63,555 bases of DNA from Bacteroidales bacterium (GTDB lineage: Bacteria > Bacteroidota > Bacteroidia > Bacteroidales > JAAYJT01). Location: contig JACZJK010000037.1 of NCBI GenBank assembly GCA_014860575.1, positions 1 through 63,555 of the forward strand. The letters run 5' to 3'. The translations under genes and the position numbers were made by a program. Under the pieces are notes generated by a model that ran no database searches, was not told the DNA's origin, and saw only the letters and a program-made list of their open reading frames with translations. The stretch's first letter is position 1, and each line of letters begins with the position of its first letter. Below are positions 44,627-54,464 of this stretch, piece after piece.

Positions 44627-45973
44627 TCAGGTTTTCCCGAAATAATTTCCAGGCGTTATTACCTTCAGTTCGGTTTTTATAATTTCTGAAATTTCGAGTG
44701 AATCAATAAATCGGTGCATGGATTCGCGGGTGATAGCCTCGTGGGTCCGGGTTAGGTTCTTAAGAGCCTCGTAAGGGTTCGGATAATTTTCGCGACGCAG
44801 TATGCTTTGAATTGCTTCGGCTATCACGGCCCAGTTATTTTCGAGATCGCGGTTCAGAACGCTCTGATTGAGCAACAGTTTATCTATTCCTTTTTGAATT
44901 GAACGCAAGGCAATCACAGTGTGGGCAACAGGTACGCCAACGTTGCGCATCACCGTGCTATCAGTAAGATCACGCTGCAGACGTGAAACAGGAAGCTTCG
45001 ACGAAAGGTGCCCGAACAAGGCGTTTGCAATCCCAAGATTACCTTCGGCATTTTCAAAGTCAATGGGGTTTACCTTGTGCGGCATTGCTGACGAACCCAC
45101 TTCGTTTTCTTTGATCCGTTGCCTGAAATACTCCATTGAAATGTATGACCAAACATCACGGCAAAAATCAAACAGTATCGTATTGATGCGTTTCAGATTA
45201 TCAAAATAGGCGGCCAGGTAATCGTAATGCTCAATCTGGGTGGTAGTTTGCAAGCGTTTCAACCCAAAGGAATGCTGTATAAATCTATCAGCAAAACCAT
45301 GCCAGTCAATTTCAGGGTAAGTAACGTAATGGGCATTAAAATTTCCGGTAGCGCCTCCAAATTTAGCAGCAAACGGAATCTTGTTAAGCATTTCAAGTTG
45401 GTTTTCGAGCCTTTCAACAAAAACCCTGAATTCTTTCCCCAAAAGTGTTGGTGAAGCCGGCTGGCCATGGGTTCGCGCTAGCATTGGTATGTTTTTCCAC
45501 TCCTCAGCGCGGCTGCTGATTTTATTGAGCGTTTCTTGAATTAAAGGCATGAGAACCAATTCATGAGCGGTTTTTATTGCATAAGGCTGGGCGGTATTGT
45601 TGATGTCCTGTGAAGTCAGCCCAAAATGGATAAATTCTTTAAATTCCGATAAGCCGGCCTGATCAAATTTTTCTTTAAGAAAGTATTCCACCGCTTTCAC
45701 GTCATGGTTCGTAGTTTTTTCAATCTCCTTTACTCGGATTGTGTCGTCGGTTGAGAAGCGTTCGTAAATGCTGCGTAAGGAATCGATGTTGTTTTTGCTG
45801 AAACTTTTGAGTTGTGGTATTTCTGCATTGCAGAGTGCAATAAAATATTCAACTTCAACCATGACCCGGTACCGGATAAGTGCGGCTTCAGAAAAGTATG
45901 AAGCCAGAATACCTGTTTGCTTCCGGTAACGACCGTCAACAGGGGAGATAGCGTACAGGGGAGAATCGTCCAT
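44627..45973 (-). CDS. purB: Adenylosuccinate lyase
   Basis: A 448-residue fumarase/aspartase-superfamily enzyme acting twice in purine synthesis (SAICAR to AICAR, and adenylosuccinate to AMP). The signature loop GSSAMPHKVNPIDFENAEGN is intact. The catalytic His regions are TTNHDVKAVEYFLK and ARTHGQPASPTLLGKE, and the start YAISPVDGRY is typical of the long E. coli-like form. It is monocistronic. A TAACTTTG box on the minus strand at 45994-46001 is a likely -7 element. Confidence 0.96.
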   Translation of the reverse strand: MDDSPLYAISPVDGRYRKQTGILASYFSEAALIRYRVMVEVEYFIALCNAEIPQLKSFSKNNIDSLRSIYERFSTDDTIRVKEIEKTTNHDVKAVEYFLKEKFDQAGLSEFKEFIHFGLTSQDINNTAQPYAIKTAHELVLMPLIQETLNKISSRAEEWKNIPMLARTHGQPASPTLLGKEFRVFVERLENQLEMLNKIPFAAKFGGATGNFNAHYVTYPEIDWHGFADRFIQHSFGLKRLQTTTQIEHYDYLAAYFDNLKRINTILFDFCRDVWSYISMEYFRQRIKENEVGSSAMPHKVNPIDFENAEGNLGIANALFGHLSSKLPVSRLQRDLTDSTVMRNVGVPVAHTVIALRSIQKGIDKLLLNQSVLNRDLENNWAVIAEAIQSILRRENYPNPYEALKNLTRTHEAITRESMHRFIDSLEISEIIKTELKVITPGNYFGKT

Positions 45974-46023
45974 TGTGATGGTTTATTTACGCACAAAGTT
46001 AACAAGATATTCTTCAGAACACT

Positions 46024-46058
46024 AAAAAACCCCGCCGGATTCAGAACCTGACGGGGTT
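46024..46058 (-). terminator. Terminator after the 62-residue ORF
   Basis: On the minus strand AACCCCG and CGGGGTT form a GC-rich stem around CTCAGG...CCGG bases, followed by six T residues. It lies 23 bp after the stop of the small gene at 46081 and upstream of purB, so it isolates the two. Confidence 0.8.
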
Positions 46059-46080
46059 GCAATAATTAGATCAGTAAAGA

Positions 46081-46269
46081 TTAGCTTAAATTGCGAAAGG
46101 CTTCACTTATCACATCATGGTAGGTGTCGCTGAATGTGACAACACACCAGGCTTGTAATAAGATCAATTCTTCTTTATGCAGCCACTTAAAAGCCTTGCC
46201 CAACTCCTTTGAGAACAACTCACGGTTGAAGCTTACTTTCTGTAAAACAGTTTTTGTGTACTCAAGCAT
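46081..46269 (-). CDS. Small conserved hypothetical protein
   Basis: A 62-residue protein (starting MLEYTKTVLQKVSFNRELF) with a helical plan and a WLHKEELILLQAWC stretch. Short proteins of this pattern occur widely in Bacteroidota without known function. It has its own terminator, and 110 bp separate it from the DUF4249 gene upstream, so it may have its own promoter or be the tail of that operon. No membrane segment or motif is seen. Confidence 0.65.
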   Translation of the reverse strand: MLEYTKTVLQKVSFNRELFSKELGKAFKWLHKEELILLQAWCVVTFSDTYHDVISEAFRNLS

Positions 46270-46379
46270 AGCTATAGGTTTTTAAGGGTAAAACAACATG
46301 ATTAAAGAACCACCTCCAGAGAGAAAATATTAACGCAAACCCTTGTTTATTGTTGTGTTAAAAAACCTTAAAAAGCCTA

Positions 46380-47288
46380 CTATTCCTGGTAAACCATTGA
46401 AACATACTGCGGTTGATAGGCGGCAAAAAAACCAATGGCTCCGTTGCTAATATTGCCCTGCACATTGGCTGGGGGCCCGCTGAAAAGTGGAGTGTTAAAA
46501 CTGTTCTCGGTTCGTGCCGTAAGAATGAAATTTGCATGCTCTTTAGTAAGATTTGCGATCAGAATGGTGACTAAATCTCCGGTATTAAGCCTGTTATCTT
46601 CCGAAGCCGCATTCAAATAGCTGACGCCAATACCATTTGTGTAATTGCCATTAAAAAGCCGGTCGTCAATCACAAATATTTCCTGCAGCGAATCAGTAAC
46701 AAGAACGTTGTTGATAAATGTTAAAAATTTATAGAAGTCCCTGCTTGGCGGATCCTGTGCATACAATTTAATTTCCCAGAAGCCATCGCCCCATGTTGGC
46801 TGAAATTCAATCTGAATTGAATCGGGCGCCGCAGTTGGACGCAATAAACATGAAGCGGTGTAAGCGGTTTGTCCACCTATTTCCTCTTCAAGCTCAATCA
46901 GCAATGTATAGGTTTTGCCAACTTCGCCAAAAAAATTGGCAGGTGTTTCATAAACGCCGCTACCGAAATCGTTCTCGGAGAGTTCTATTAAATTGCTTCC
47001 ATCACTTAACCTAACATCGGCACCACTAACTGCTGGTGGTATCTCATTGTAATAAAAATCCGTTGTTGAACTGAGACGAACCTGATGATAACCGGTGTCT
47101 GTCGTGATTGCTCCTTCAACCACCAGGCGTGTGAAGGTTGAATCCAATTCCAGGTCCATGGGTTCGGTACATGAGGCAAGAATGATAGCCGGAACTACAA
47201 ATCTGCTGAAAGCCCGAAGGGAAATGCGCTTCCACTGGCTTTTTTCTTCGCGTTCGGGGGACTTTGAGAAAATATTCAGAAATATCAT
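46380..47288 (-). CDS. DUF4249 lipoprotein
   Basis: A 302-residue DUF4249 protein. A lipobox-like IILASC puts the acylated Cys at residue 40, after a long positively charged N-terminal stretch; no better internal start is available. The domain opens with LELDSTFTRLVVEGAITTDTGYHQVRLSSTTDFY and continues with AVSGADVRLSDG. DUF4249 proteins are partners of TonB-dependent receptors, probably surface or periplasmic lids. The start lies 15 bp after the receptor stop, so the two form an operon. Confidence 0.85.
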   Translation of the reverse strand: MIFLNIFSKSPEREEKSQWKRISLRAFSRFVVPAIILASCTEPMDLELDSTFTRLVVEGAITTDTGYHQVRLSSTTDFYYNEIPPAVSGADVRLSDGSNLIELSENDFGSGVYETPANFFGEVGKTYTLLIELEEEIGGQTAYTASCLLRPTAAPDSIQIEFQPTWGDGFWEIKLYAQDPPSRDFYKFLTFINNVLVTDSLQEIFVIDDRLFNGNYTNGIGVSYLNAASEDNRLNTGDLVTILIANLTKEHANFILTARTENSFNTPLFSGPPANVQGNISNGAIGFFAAYQPQYVSMVYQE

Positions 47289-47303
47289 GATAGCTATTGG
47301 GTT

Positions 47304-49655
47304 TTAAAATTTGAAATTGTAGGTAATGGCCGGAACAAAAGAAAATAGGTAGGTTTTCTGCGCTTGCAGTTCATTCGGATTGTCTTCATCCTTTACAAAG
47401 TTGATGGCCCACACATTTTTCCTGCCGTAGGCATTATACACTGAGAAATTCCATTCGCTGCTCCATTTCCTTTCGGGTTTTTCGCGGCTGCTGAGAATCA
47501 CTGACAAATCGAGGCGGTGATAATCGGGGAGGCGATAGGCATTGCGGTCAGAGTAAATCGGAATGTAAGCATTTCCGTATTGCGCTTTCCCGATTGGAAG
47601 CGTTACAGGCGCTCCGGTTGAATAAACCCAGTTGGTGGAGAATGCGATCCGGCGACTTAAATCGTAATTCAATACTACTGAAATATCATGCGGCTTATCG
47701 TAAGGCGAAGAGTACTCTTTCCCGCCGTTAATTTCACCGAACTGCCTGCGGCTCGCGCTATAAGTATAGCTGACCCAACCGTTCAGGCGGTTCTCATTGA
47801 ACCTGACCATTAGTTCAAGTCCATAAGCCCAGGATTTTCCAAAGCGCAGTTCACCTTCCATTTCCTTGTTAAGCAGCAACTCTGCATGATCCTTAAAATC
47901 AATTGTGTTCTGCATGTTTTTATAATACACCTCTGCCGAAGTTTCAATCGTGTTCTCGCTGAAATTCCTGAAATACCCTATCGCAAACTGATCGGCAATC
48001 TGGGGTTTCACATTCGGGCTTGATGCGAACCAAAGGTCAAGTGGTGTTCCTGCTGTAGAGTTCTGGGCAAGATGAATGTATTGCCTGGTTCGGGAATACG
48101 ATGCTTTGACTGACGAAACTTCATTTAGCAGATAATTTATACCAATACGGGGTTCAAAGCCATTGAAAGTATTGTAAATCTCGCCGCTGGCAAAATTGGC
48201 TGAATCGTATCTTATGTACTCTTCATCATAAAAGTACACGGTTGATTTTCCGGTATTTTGGAATGCCGAGAAACGAAAGCCATATTTCACGCTGAGTTTG
48301 CTGCCGAGGTTTTGCTCAACCGCAGCATACAGACCATGTTGCAATGCATAATTCCGGGGCACGACAAATTCAGTAAACAGGCTTTCCGAACCCAGCCCTT
48401 TGGCTGCTCCCGGATCGAAAAGATGAAATGTGGTGGATGCGCCAAAGCGGATAGTGAATTCAGGTGAAACATAGAAATTAAAATCAGCCTTGACGCTGTG
48501 ATCCTGCATGCTTGATTTCCAGAGAAACGCATCGGGTCGGCCGGAAGGGGTACCAATCTCATAATCGTATTGGCTATGAACCAGCGTAAAATTTGAGAAA
48601 AGGCGTGGTGAGAAAAGATGGTTCCAACGCACAGTCATGGTGCGGTTACCAAAACCCATGCTGGCAAACTCATTCTTAAAAATATCACGCCCAAAATAAC
48701 CGCTTACAAAAACCCTGTTGTTATCGTTGAAGCGATGGTTTACTTTGGCGTTAAAATCATAGAAATACAAAGTGTTATCGCGCACTTCTTCGTCGCGGGC
48801 AAAAGGTAGGAAAATATCGGCATAGGTTCTGCGACCCGCAAGCATAAATGTGGTGTTTTCATTTACAATCGGACCTTCAAGTGTGAGCCTGCTCGAAATA
48901 GTTCCCACTCCCCCGGTTCCACTGAATTTTTTTGCATTGCCTTCTTTCATCCGCACATCAAGCAGTGAGGCAAGCCTGCCGCCTGACGAAGCCGGGATAT
49001 CGCCTTTGTAAAGTGTTACATCTTTCACGGCATCGTTATTGAAAACAGAGAAAAATCCAAGTAAGTGCGAGGCATTGTAAACAGTGGCTTCGTCGAGTAA
49101 AATGAGGTTTTGATCCGGTGAACCGCCCCTCACACTGAACCCCGAAGAACCTTCGCTGGCTGATTGAACACCCGGAAGCAACTGGATTGCCTTTATTACG
49201 TCTACTTCTCCCATCAGGGCAGGAACGCGCTGGATGGTTTTAGCTTCCATTCTAATGGTGCTCATTTCATTCTTAACAATATTGTCTTCAGGCCGGGTTG
49301 ATGTAATAACTATTTCTTCCAACTGCTTCTGCTGAGGCATTAGTTCAATGTGGATAGTCTGGCTTGCACTGTGCTGAATGCTTATTTCTTCTGGTTCGTA
49401 ACCCAAAAAGGAATAAACAAAGGTATATTTCCCATCCGGTATACTCACAGAGTAAAATCCATAAGCATTTGATGTGGTTCCTACCCGAAGTTCTTTGACG
49501 TAAACCGTGGCACCCAGAAGCATTTCGCCGCTACCGCCATCTTTAATAGTCCCGCTGACTGTAAGTTTTGGAGCCAGAGCATCTTCATTGCCATCAGCAA
49601 TTGATCGGGAAGTGAGTAAGAGTATTGCAAGTAAAATAAGGTTAAAGGTTTTCAT
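47304..49655 (-). CDS. TonB-dependent receptor with carboxypeptidase-regulatory-like domain
   Basis: A 783-residue outer-membrane receptor. A signal peptide covers residues 1-20. A CarboxypepD_reg-like beta-sandwich follows (about 30-115, with SGTIKDGGSGEMLLGATVYV and YTFVYSFLGYE). The plug domain (about 120-230) has VRGGSPDQNLILLDEATVYN, and the beta-barrel runs to a C-terminal Phe. It takes up a substrate that cannot be inferred from sequence. The lack of a SusD partner separates it from polysaccharide systems; the DUF4249 protein is the partner instead. Confidence 0.92.
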   Translation of the reverse strand: MKTFNLILLAILLLTSRSIADGNEDALAPKLTVSGTIKDGGSGEMLLGATVYVKELRVGTTSNAYGFYSVSIPDGKYTFVYSFLGYEPEEISIQHSASQTIHIELMPQQKQLEEIVITSTRPEDNIVKNEMSTIRMEAKTIQRVPALMGEVDVIKAIQLLPGVQSASEGSSGFSVRGGSPDQNLILLDEATVYNASHLLGFFSVFNNDAVKDVTLYKGDIPASSGGRLASLLDVRMKEGNAKKFSGTGGVGTISSRLTLEGPIVNENTTFMLAGRRTYADIFLPFARDEEVRDNTLYFYDFNAKVNHRFNDNNRVFVSGYFGRDIFKNEFASMGFGNRTMTVRWNHLFSPRLFSNFTLVHSQYDYEIGTPSGRPDAFLWKSSMQDHSVKADFNFYVSPEFTIRFGASTTFHLFDPGAAKGLGSESLFTEFVVPRNYALQHGLYAAVEQNLGSKLSVKYGFRFSAFQNTGKSTVYFYDEEYIRYDSANFASGEIYNTFNGFEPRIGINYLLNEVSSVKASYSRTRQYIHLAQNSTAGTPLDLWFASSPNVKPQIADQFAIGYFRNFSENTIETSAEVYYKNMQNTIDFKDHAELLLNKEMEGELRFGKSWAYGLELMVRFNENRLNGWVSYTYSASRRQFGEINGGKEYSSPYDKPHDISVVLNYDLSRRIAFSTNWVYSTGAPVTLPIGKAQYGNAYIPIYSDRNAYRLPDYHRLDLSVILSSREKPERKWSSEWNFSVYNAYGRKNVWAINFVKDEDNPNELQAQKTYLFSFVPAITYNFKF

Positions 49656-49682
49656 TGGGTTCAGGAAATGTAGTGTTAAAAG

Positions 49683-49862
49683 TTAGAATCTGTTAGTTAT
49701 CAAAGAAAATACCAGCAATAGCACCCCAAAACCTGTAAAGACTATATTATCGTTTTGAAAAAGGTAACGGGCAGATTTATCCACAGCATTTGTAGTGTAT
49801 GCCAGTACAATCATAATTCCGGCAATTGCCGGCAGGCTCATAATCGTTATTCTTCGACTCAT
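49683..49862 (-). CDS. Small two-helix membrane protein, 59 residues
   Basis: A complete frame from ATG (49860-49862) to TAA (49683-49685). It has two hydrophobic segments (about residues 7-22 and 41-56) joined by a charged loop (NAVDKSARYLFQNDN), and an MSRR start. The stop is 27 bp before the TonB receptor start, and a consensus promoter lies 22 bp upstream, so it should be the first gene of the receptor operon. It resembles small membrane proteins of unknown function. Confidence 0.6.
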   Translation of the reverse strand: MSRRITIMSLPAIAGIMIVLAYTTNAVDKSARYLFQNDNIVFTGFGVLLLVFSLITNRF

Positions 49863-49883
49863 GATTGGGTTTTAAAGTTTTGG

Positions 49884-49914
49884 CAAAAGTACCTATGGGT
49901 ACGTTAAAGCTCAA
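49884..49914 (-). promoter_or_regulatory. Promoter of the small-membrane-protein/receptor operon
   Basis: On the minus strand TTG (49912-49914), 20 bp, then TACTTTTG (49884-49891) followed by CC. This is a full Bacteroidota consensus. The rest of the 306-bp gap (49863-50168) holds no gene and shows only AT-rich sequence. Confidence 0.65.
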
Positions 49915-50168
49915 TCAAAAAGCGGTGAAAGCAAATTATATGCCAGTGAATGTCTTGAATTGAAGTTTCAATGCCTGATATAACAACGATTTGGAGAATT
50001 GATTGTTTGGATTGATTATAAAATATCGCCTCTGTTTGAGGTATCGTCACGTTGCTACTTTGCTGATAAAACAGACTCCCATCTACCAGCGAACTATAAT
50101 ATTTACAGTATTTTGAATGTGTAAAATTTGCATTATTCCAACAACCTTGAAATTCTTTTTTTTGCGTG

Positions 50169-52043
50169 TTAATTGAAATTTAGCAACTCAACTTCGCAAA
50201 TAAGAGTCTGGTAGGGTTTGATGCTGCTATCCAGACCAATGACGCCATACGCGGCTTTTGAAGGAACATGTATTCTGAAGAATGATCCTTTTTTCATTTT
50301 CTGAACCACATCCCTCCAGGCTGGCAACAGTGATTTTATGGTATAATAACTTCCATCTCCAACATGAAGTACCTCTCCATTCAGGTTTTTAATATTGTAT
50401 CTGAGGCTGACACTGTTGTTGTGCTGGGAGAATGCTCCGCTTCCATCTCTGATAACTTCATAATATACTCCGTTTGAAGCCTGTGTCATTCCTGCCCGGT
50501 TTTTAAGATCAGCGAAATATTGTTTTTCAACGCCAGAATTTTTAAATGATGCAAATTTTGATTTGCTTCCCGGAAATGAGTTAGAATATTCGACAGCATC
50601 GTTAAAACTGATCTTTAACTCCTTCCCTGCAATTACATCCTCTATCCCGGCATAAAAGAGTTTGCCTTCTAAATCATGGATCATGTCGCCACTTACGTTT
50701 TTGAATAAGAGTGCTCCAAAATTGGCAAAGAAATCTGCGCATCCTTTCTCATTGTAATTGTTATTCTTAAGGTTATTACTGGAATACATGAACATTACAT
50801 TTTGATCGGGTGGTTCTATGCTGGTGTAACGTGAGGTTTGCATGATTCCTTTTTTTAAGGCAGGAAGGTGGATCGTATCAAACCGCTGCTGAAGGTACTG
50901 ACCTTCCATTACCCCGAAGGAATATGATACGGAATCAATAGAATTGGAAAGCTTTCCACCACCACTCAAAATTTCTGTTTTGAAGATCGCAAATGCTGCA
51001 ATAATCAACAGAACAGCGATAACAGCAAGTATGAGCTTTTTTATTGGAAACTTTTTTTGGCTTTCATCGCTAGCGATGGGTTTGGGCTTTACAGGTTTAT
51101 CCGCAGCGAGCTTCTTTTCTTTTGTTAGCGTTGGCTTTGCCTTGGTAATGGTTTCTTTTCTAATGGGAGGAAGGATTTGATCGGTTAAAATGAGTGTTTT
51201 CTCATCATCATGATTCATAACAGGCGACGATTCTGTACGCTGACTAAGCTTAAGCGAATCAGCCATTTCCATGCATGTGCTAAAACGATCCTTTGGATCT
51301 TTTGCCGTAGCTTTAGCAATAACACTGCTGAATTGAATGTTTGAAGTCAGCGCCGGAAGTGGTTCATGAACAATCTTCGTATAAATGTCAAAAGTTGAAA
51401 GAGTAGCTGCACTGTATGGTGCTGCCCCGGTAATCATGAAGTACAAGGTAACACCAAGCGAATAAATATCACTGCGATGATCAATATCTTTCACATCCCT
51501 AACTTGTTCGGGGCTCATATAGGTTGGCGTGCCCATTTGTGTTCCTGTGCGGGTCAAACTATTATCAGTGAGCAATTTGGCAATGCCAAAATCCATGATC
51601 TTAGGCCTCAGCTTATCATCAAGCAAAATATTGGAAGGCTTCACATCGCGGTGGATAATTCCGTGGTCATGAGCATACTGGAAGGCATCAAGAATGCTGA
51701 GCATCAGAGAACTGGCCGTTTCTGGTGACAAAGCACCGTTTGTCTTCACAAAGTCGCTCAAGGTTGAGCCTTCGAGATACTCCATCACAATGGCTAATCT
51801 GTCAGAATCATCCGTGTAGTCCAGCACTTTAACGATATTAGGATGGTCAAGTGAAGCCATGATCCTTGCTTCATTTTCAAAGCGATGCCGGATATCGGCA
51901 TTGGCGTTTAAAATTGGATCAAGAATTTTAATAGCTACGCTGCGCTTGTCAAATTTTTCATGAACGGCTTCATAAACCCTGGCCATTCCCCCTTCGCCGA
52001 TCAAGCGGGTAATTCTGTAATTAAAAATTTTGGTGCCTATCAT
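50169..52043 (-). CDS. Ser/Thr protein kinase fused to FKBP-like periplasmic domain
   Basis: A 624-residue protein. Residues 8-265 are a Hanks-type kinase: GEGGMARVYEA glycine loop, catalytic Lys39, HRDVKPSN with Asp133, DFG from Asp151, and SPE. A linker with KPKP is followed by one transmembrane helix (about 335-354). The outer part (about 365-624) has the plan of FKBP-type peptidyl-prolyl isomerases: an N-terminal dimerisation-like segment (VSYSFGVMEGQ), then GVYYEVIRDGSG, VSLRYNIKNLNGEV, then W-DVVQKMKKG and IPY-like VPSKAAYGV. Several active-site positions differ from active FKBPs, so it may be a sensor. Likely autoregulated by phosphorylation; target unknown. Confidence 0.85.
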   Translation of the reverse strand: MIGTKIFNYRITRLIGEGGMARVYEAVHEKFDKRSVAIKILDPILNANADIRHRFENEARIMASLDHPNIVKVLDYTDDSDRLAIVMEYLEGSTLSDFVKTNGALSPETASSLMLSILDAFQYAHDHGIIHRDVKPSNILLDDKLRPKIMDFGIAKLLTDNSLTRTGTQMGTPTYMSPEQVRDVKDIDHRSDIYSLGVTLYFMITGAAPYSAATLSTFDIYTKIVHEPLPALTSNIQFSSVIAKATAKDPKDRFSTCMEMADSLKLSQRTESSPVMNHDDEKTLILTDQILPPIRKETITKAKPTLTKEKKLAADKPVKPKPIASDESQKKFPIKKLILAVIAVLLIIAAFAIFKTEILSGGGKLSNSIDSVSYSFGVMEGQYLQQRFDTIHLPALKKGIMQTSRYTSIEPPDQNVMFMYSSNNLKNNNYNEKGCADFFANFGALLFKNVSGDMIHDLEGKLFYAGIEDVIAGKELKISFNDAVEYSNSFPGSKSKFASFKNSGVEKQYFADLKNRAGMTQASNGVYYEVIRDGSGAFSQHNNSVSLRYNIKNLNGEVLHVGDGSYYTIKSLLPAWRDVVQKMKKGSFFRIHVPSKAAYGVIGLDSSIKPYQTLICEVELLNFN

Positions 52044-52165
52044 TGCGTACTCGAATTACATTTTATTAATGGTGCCGGGTTAATTAAGCAATTGGTTTAG
52101 ATTATAATGGTCAGGAAGTGCCGGTAGTTACTTGGAATATGAACCAAGTGCCTCAAGCCGGAAAC

Positions 52166-53284
52166 CTATTTCGATTTGATAATAAACTGGTTAAACGTCA
52201 CAGATTTCACTCCAGACTCCATGTAAAGACCAAATAGCCCATTGCCTTGAAACAAAGCCTGCATGCTATGAACAAGCTTTTTGTTCACCTTGAAAGAAGT
52301 AGTTGAACCTGAGGTTTCTATTTCGAGTTCATTTACATTATCATATGCAAAGCCACCAAACTGTTTTAGCACATTTACTGCATCAACCGGGGTGGGCGAT
52401 ACAATATATTTATTCGTTCCGTTTGCATATTGTCCGATAGCAAAGTCACCTATATCAGAAATCAGGTAATACTTGTAATTGTTCCAATCAATAAAATCGA
52501 AGGTCAAGCCGTAATAAGCACCTTTAAGCCCCGATACCGAGGAAACCCTGCATGAATAGGAGAAGGGTTTTCCAGAAAGAACGGCAGGTTTTGTGATGGA
52601 TAGAGCCATCCGGTTTTGATCTTTATTGGTCATTTGTAAGCCAACCGATGGTTCAATACTAGTGCTATAATTTTCAAAATCACCCAACTCCCAATTGTAA
52701 GTGTTTACTTTTGAACTGAAGTTCTCAACATACACAGTTCGCTTTTCTCCGCTTTCCGTAAACTCGGTAGCAATATTGTTTTCAAGAAGTCCGTTTTTAT
52801 ACGCTGCGATGAACCAGGGCTTTCCGTTTTTGTGGTACGATTTGTATGTCCCATTCAGCTTATCGGACTGATAAATAGCTTCTTCCAGTAATTCTCCATT
52901 CTCCCCATACACCGTCCGTTGCCCTTCGAGCTGATTATTGCGATAAAATGAGATAATTGCTATCTGGCCATTCTCAAAATACCAGGTAAATACCCCTTCT
53001 TTTACGAAATTATCGGGATACGCTGAACTTACCGTGCTACTTGTTGTTCCTTCCATTTGCAGCCTTCCTGAAATAAAATAATCCCGGATTACGCCTCCAG
53101 GACTTGCATCGCCAAACGGTTTAAATTCCCTGTAGTACGCCGCTGCAATGGGAAATTCTGCAACTTGCCAGTTTGCATCAAAAACCACAGGCCAGTTTGA
53201 TTGCTGCATTTCAGCAACCGTTGCCTGCGCCTTTAAACTACCGGAAGCAGTTAGTGTTAATAAAGCCAATAAAAATATTTTCAT
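52166..53284 (-). CDS. Secreted MORN-repeat protein with C-terminal sandwich domain
   Basis: A 372-residue secreted protein with a signal peptide (residues 1-19, ending LKAQ). The middle (about 60-170) contains MORN-like repeats of the YwqK type (GVFTWYFENGQ, GQRTVYGENGEL, GTYKSYHKNGKP). The C-terminal 170 residues look like a laminin-G/concanavalin-like beta-sandwich (YGLTFDFIDWNNYKYYLIS, LEIETSGSTTSFKVNKKL). It probably acts in the periplasm or on the surface. It follows the kinase gene in orientation, 122 bp upstream, so co-regulation is possible. No enzyme motif is present. Confidence 0.75.
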   Translation of the reverse strand: MKIFLLALLTLTASGSLKAQATVAEMQQSNWPVVFDANWQVAEFPIAAAYYREFKPFGDASPGGVIRDYFISGRLQMEGTTSSTVSSAYPDNFVKEGVFTWYFENGQIAIISFYRNNQLEGQRTVYGENGELLEEAIYQSDKLNGTYKSYHKNGKPWFIAAYKNGLLENNIATEFTESGEKRTVYVENFSSKVNTYNWELGDFENYSTSIEPSVGLQMTNKDQNRMALSITKPAVLSGKPFSYSCRVSSVSGLKGAYYGLTFDFIDWNNYKYYLISDIGDFAIGQYANGTNKYIVSPTPVDAVNVLKQFGGFAYDNVNELEIETSGSTTSFKVNKKLVHSMQALFQGNGLFGLYMESGVKSVTFNQFIIKSK

Positions 53285-53513
53285 AAGCCAGGATTTGCAT
53301 GCGCAAATATAATTGGCTATCGGTAATCAGAACCATTTTCATTAAAATAAATACTGTGCAATCTTTGAAGTCGGAATGTTTGGCAAATATTTGAGTATGA
53401 ACCTGAAAATCAGAGAACAAATTCCTTATGAAAGCTGCAATCAACTATCTCTTTGCAAGAGAATAATTAACGAAGCCAGCATCAATCAAATTCATACCGG
53501 ATGCACTTTATGC

Positions 53514-54185
53514 TTATTCCAGCACAAATTTAATTCCCGTATTAAATTTCACCCTTACCGGACGTCCTGCCTGTATACCCGGGCTCCATGCCGGCATGGA
53601 TTTAATTACCCTTATAGCCTCTTCGTTCAAGCTTACTTCTACACCGCGAAGTATTTCTACATGGCTGATGTTGCCATTTCTTTCAACAACAAACGATAAA
53701 TAGACTGTGCCCGAAATTCCTGCAGCTTTTGCCTGTTCGGGATAGCGTAAACGGTCGCCTAAGAACTTTCGCATTGCTGATTCTCCGCCAGGGAATGTAG
53801 GCATGATCTCTACAAAAACTCTTGGCGTATCATCAATTACAGGTAGGTCTTCTGTCAGAGCAGGTGGGATCCATGGTTCAACTGGTATATTGTCATCAAT
53901 GCCAGCGTCAATAAAAAGATCGGGTATATCAATCTCCGGATCGTTGTTCAGCGTAAACTGAGCAATTGCAACGGGTGGTGGTGGTAGTTTGGGCTGCATT
54001 GTAACAGGTGCTAACTCTTCAATTTCAATGGTACGGCTTGGGCCTAATGAAATGCTTACGGCTTTTTCATAGGTTTTCCATTCGAAAGCCATTAATGTAA
54101 TTCCGAGTGCAACGATGTAGCCGATCTGGGTAAAAACCGGTCGGTAGCGTTCTACGCCTGCTTGCTTTGTTTTCATAGTTTTCAT
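53514..54185 (-). CDS. TonB-family energy transducer
   Basis: A 223-residue TonB-like protein. It has one N-terminal transmembrane helix (about residues 21-37), a proline-containing periplasmic linker (QPKLPPPPV), and a C-terminal TonB domain (about 130-223) with the Bacteroidota pattern PTFPGGESAMRKFL, YPEQAKAAGISGTVYLSF, V-NG-I and a MPAWSPGIQAGRPVRV end. It passes energy from the ExbBD complex to outer-membrane receptors. The linker is rich in acidic residues. Related domains occur at the end of the anti-sigma fusion at 55063-56019. Confidence 0.9.
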   Translation of the reverse strand: MKTMKTKQAGVERYRPVFTQIGYIVALGITLMAFEWKTYEKAVSISLGPSRTIEIEELAPVTMQPKLPPPPVAIAQFTLNNDPEIDIPDLFIDAGIDDNIPVEPWIPPALTEDLPVIDDTPRVFVEIMPTFPGGESAMRKFLGDRLRYPEQAKAAGISGTVYLSFVVERNGNISHVEILRGVEVSLNEEAIRVIKSMPAWSPGIQAGRPVRVKFNTGIKFVLE

Positions 54186-54464
54186 CTTTTTGGGGTTTTA
54201 AGTTCGATATAATGTGAGACCTTACGGTTAAGATGCAGACAAAGCAATAATTCCATAAAAATTTGAAAAAAATACCGTTAGTAAGAGCCATCAGCAGCAT
54301 ATGTTATTTCGCAGGCTCAGTTTGTTTTCCCCAACCCCACATTAAAATAATATTTGCCGGAATACGCAGTTATTAGAATGCATAAAGCGTTTAAGTTTGC
54401 CCGGAATTCTTACCTGATCAGGCAGGCTGATAAATTAGCGTAGGATTTTTCTTATCCCCATCGC

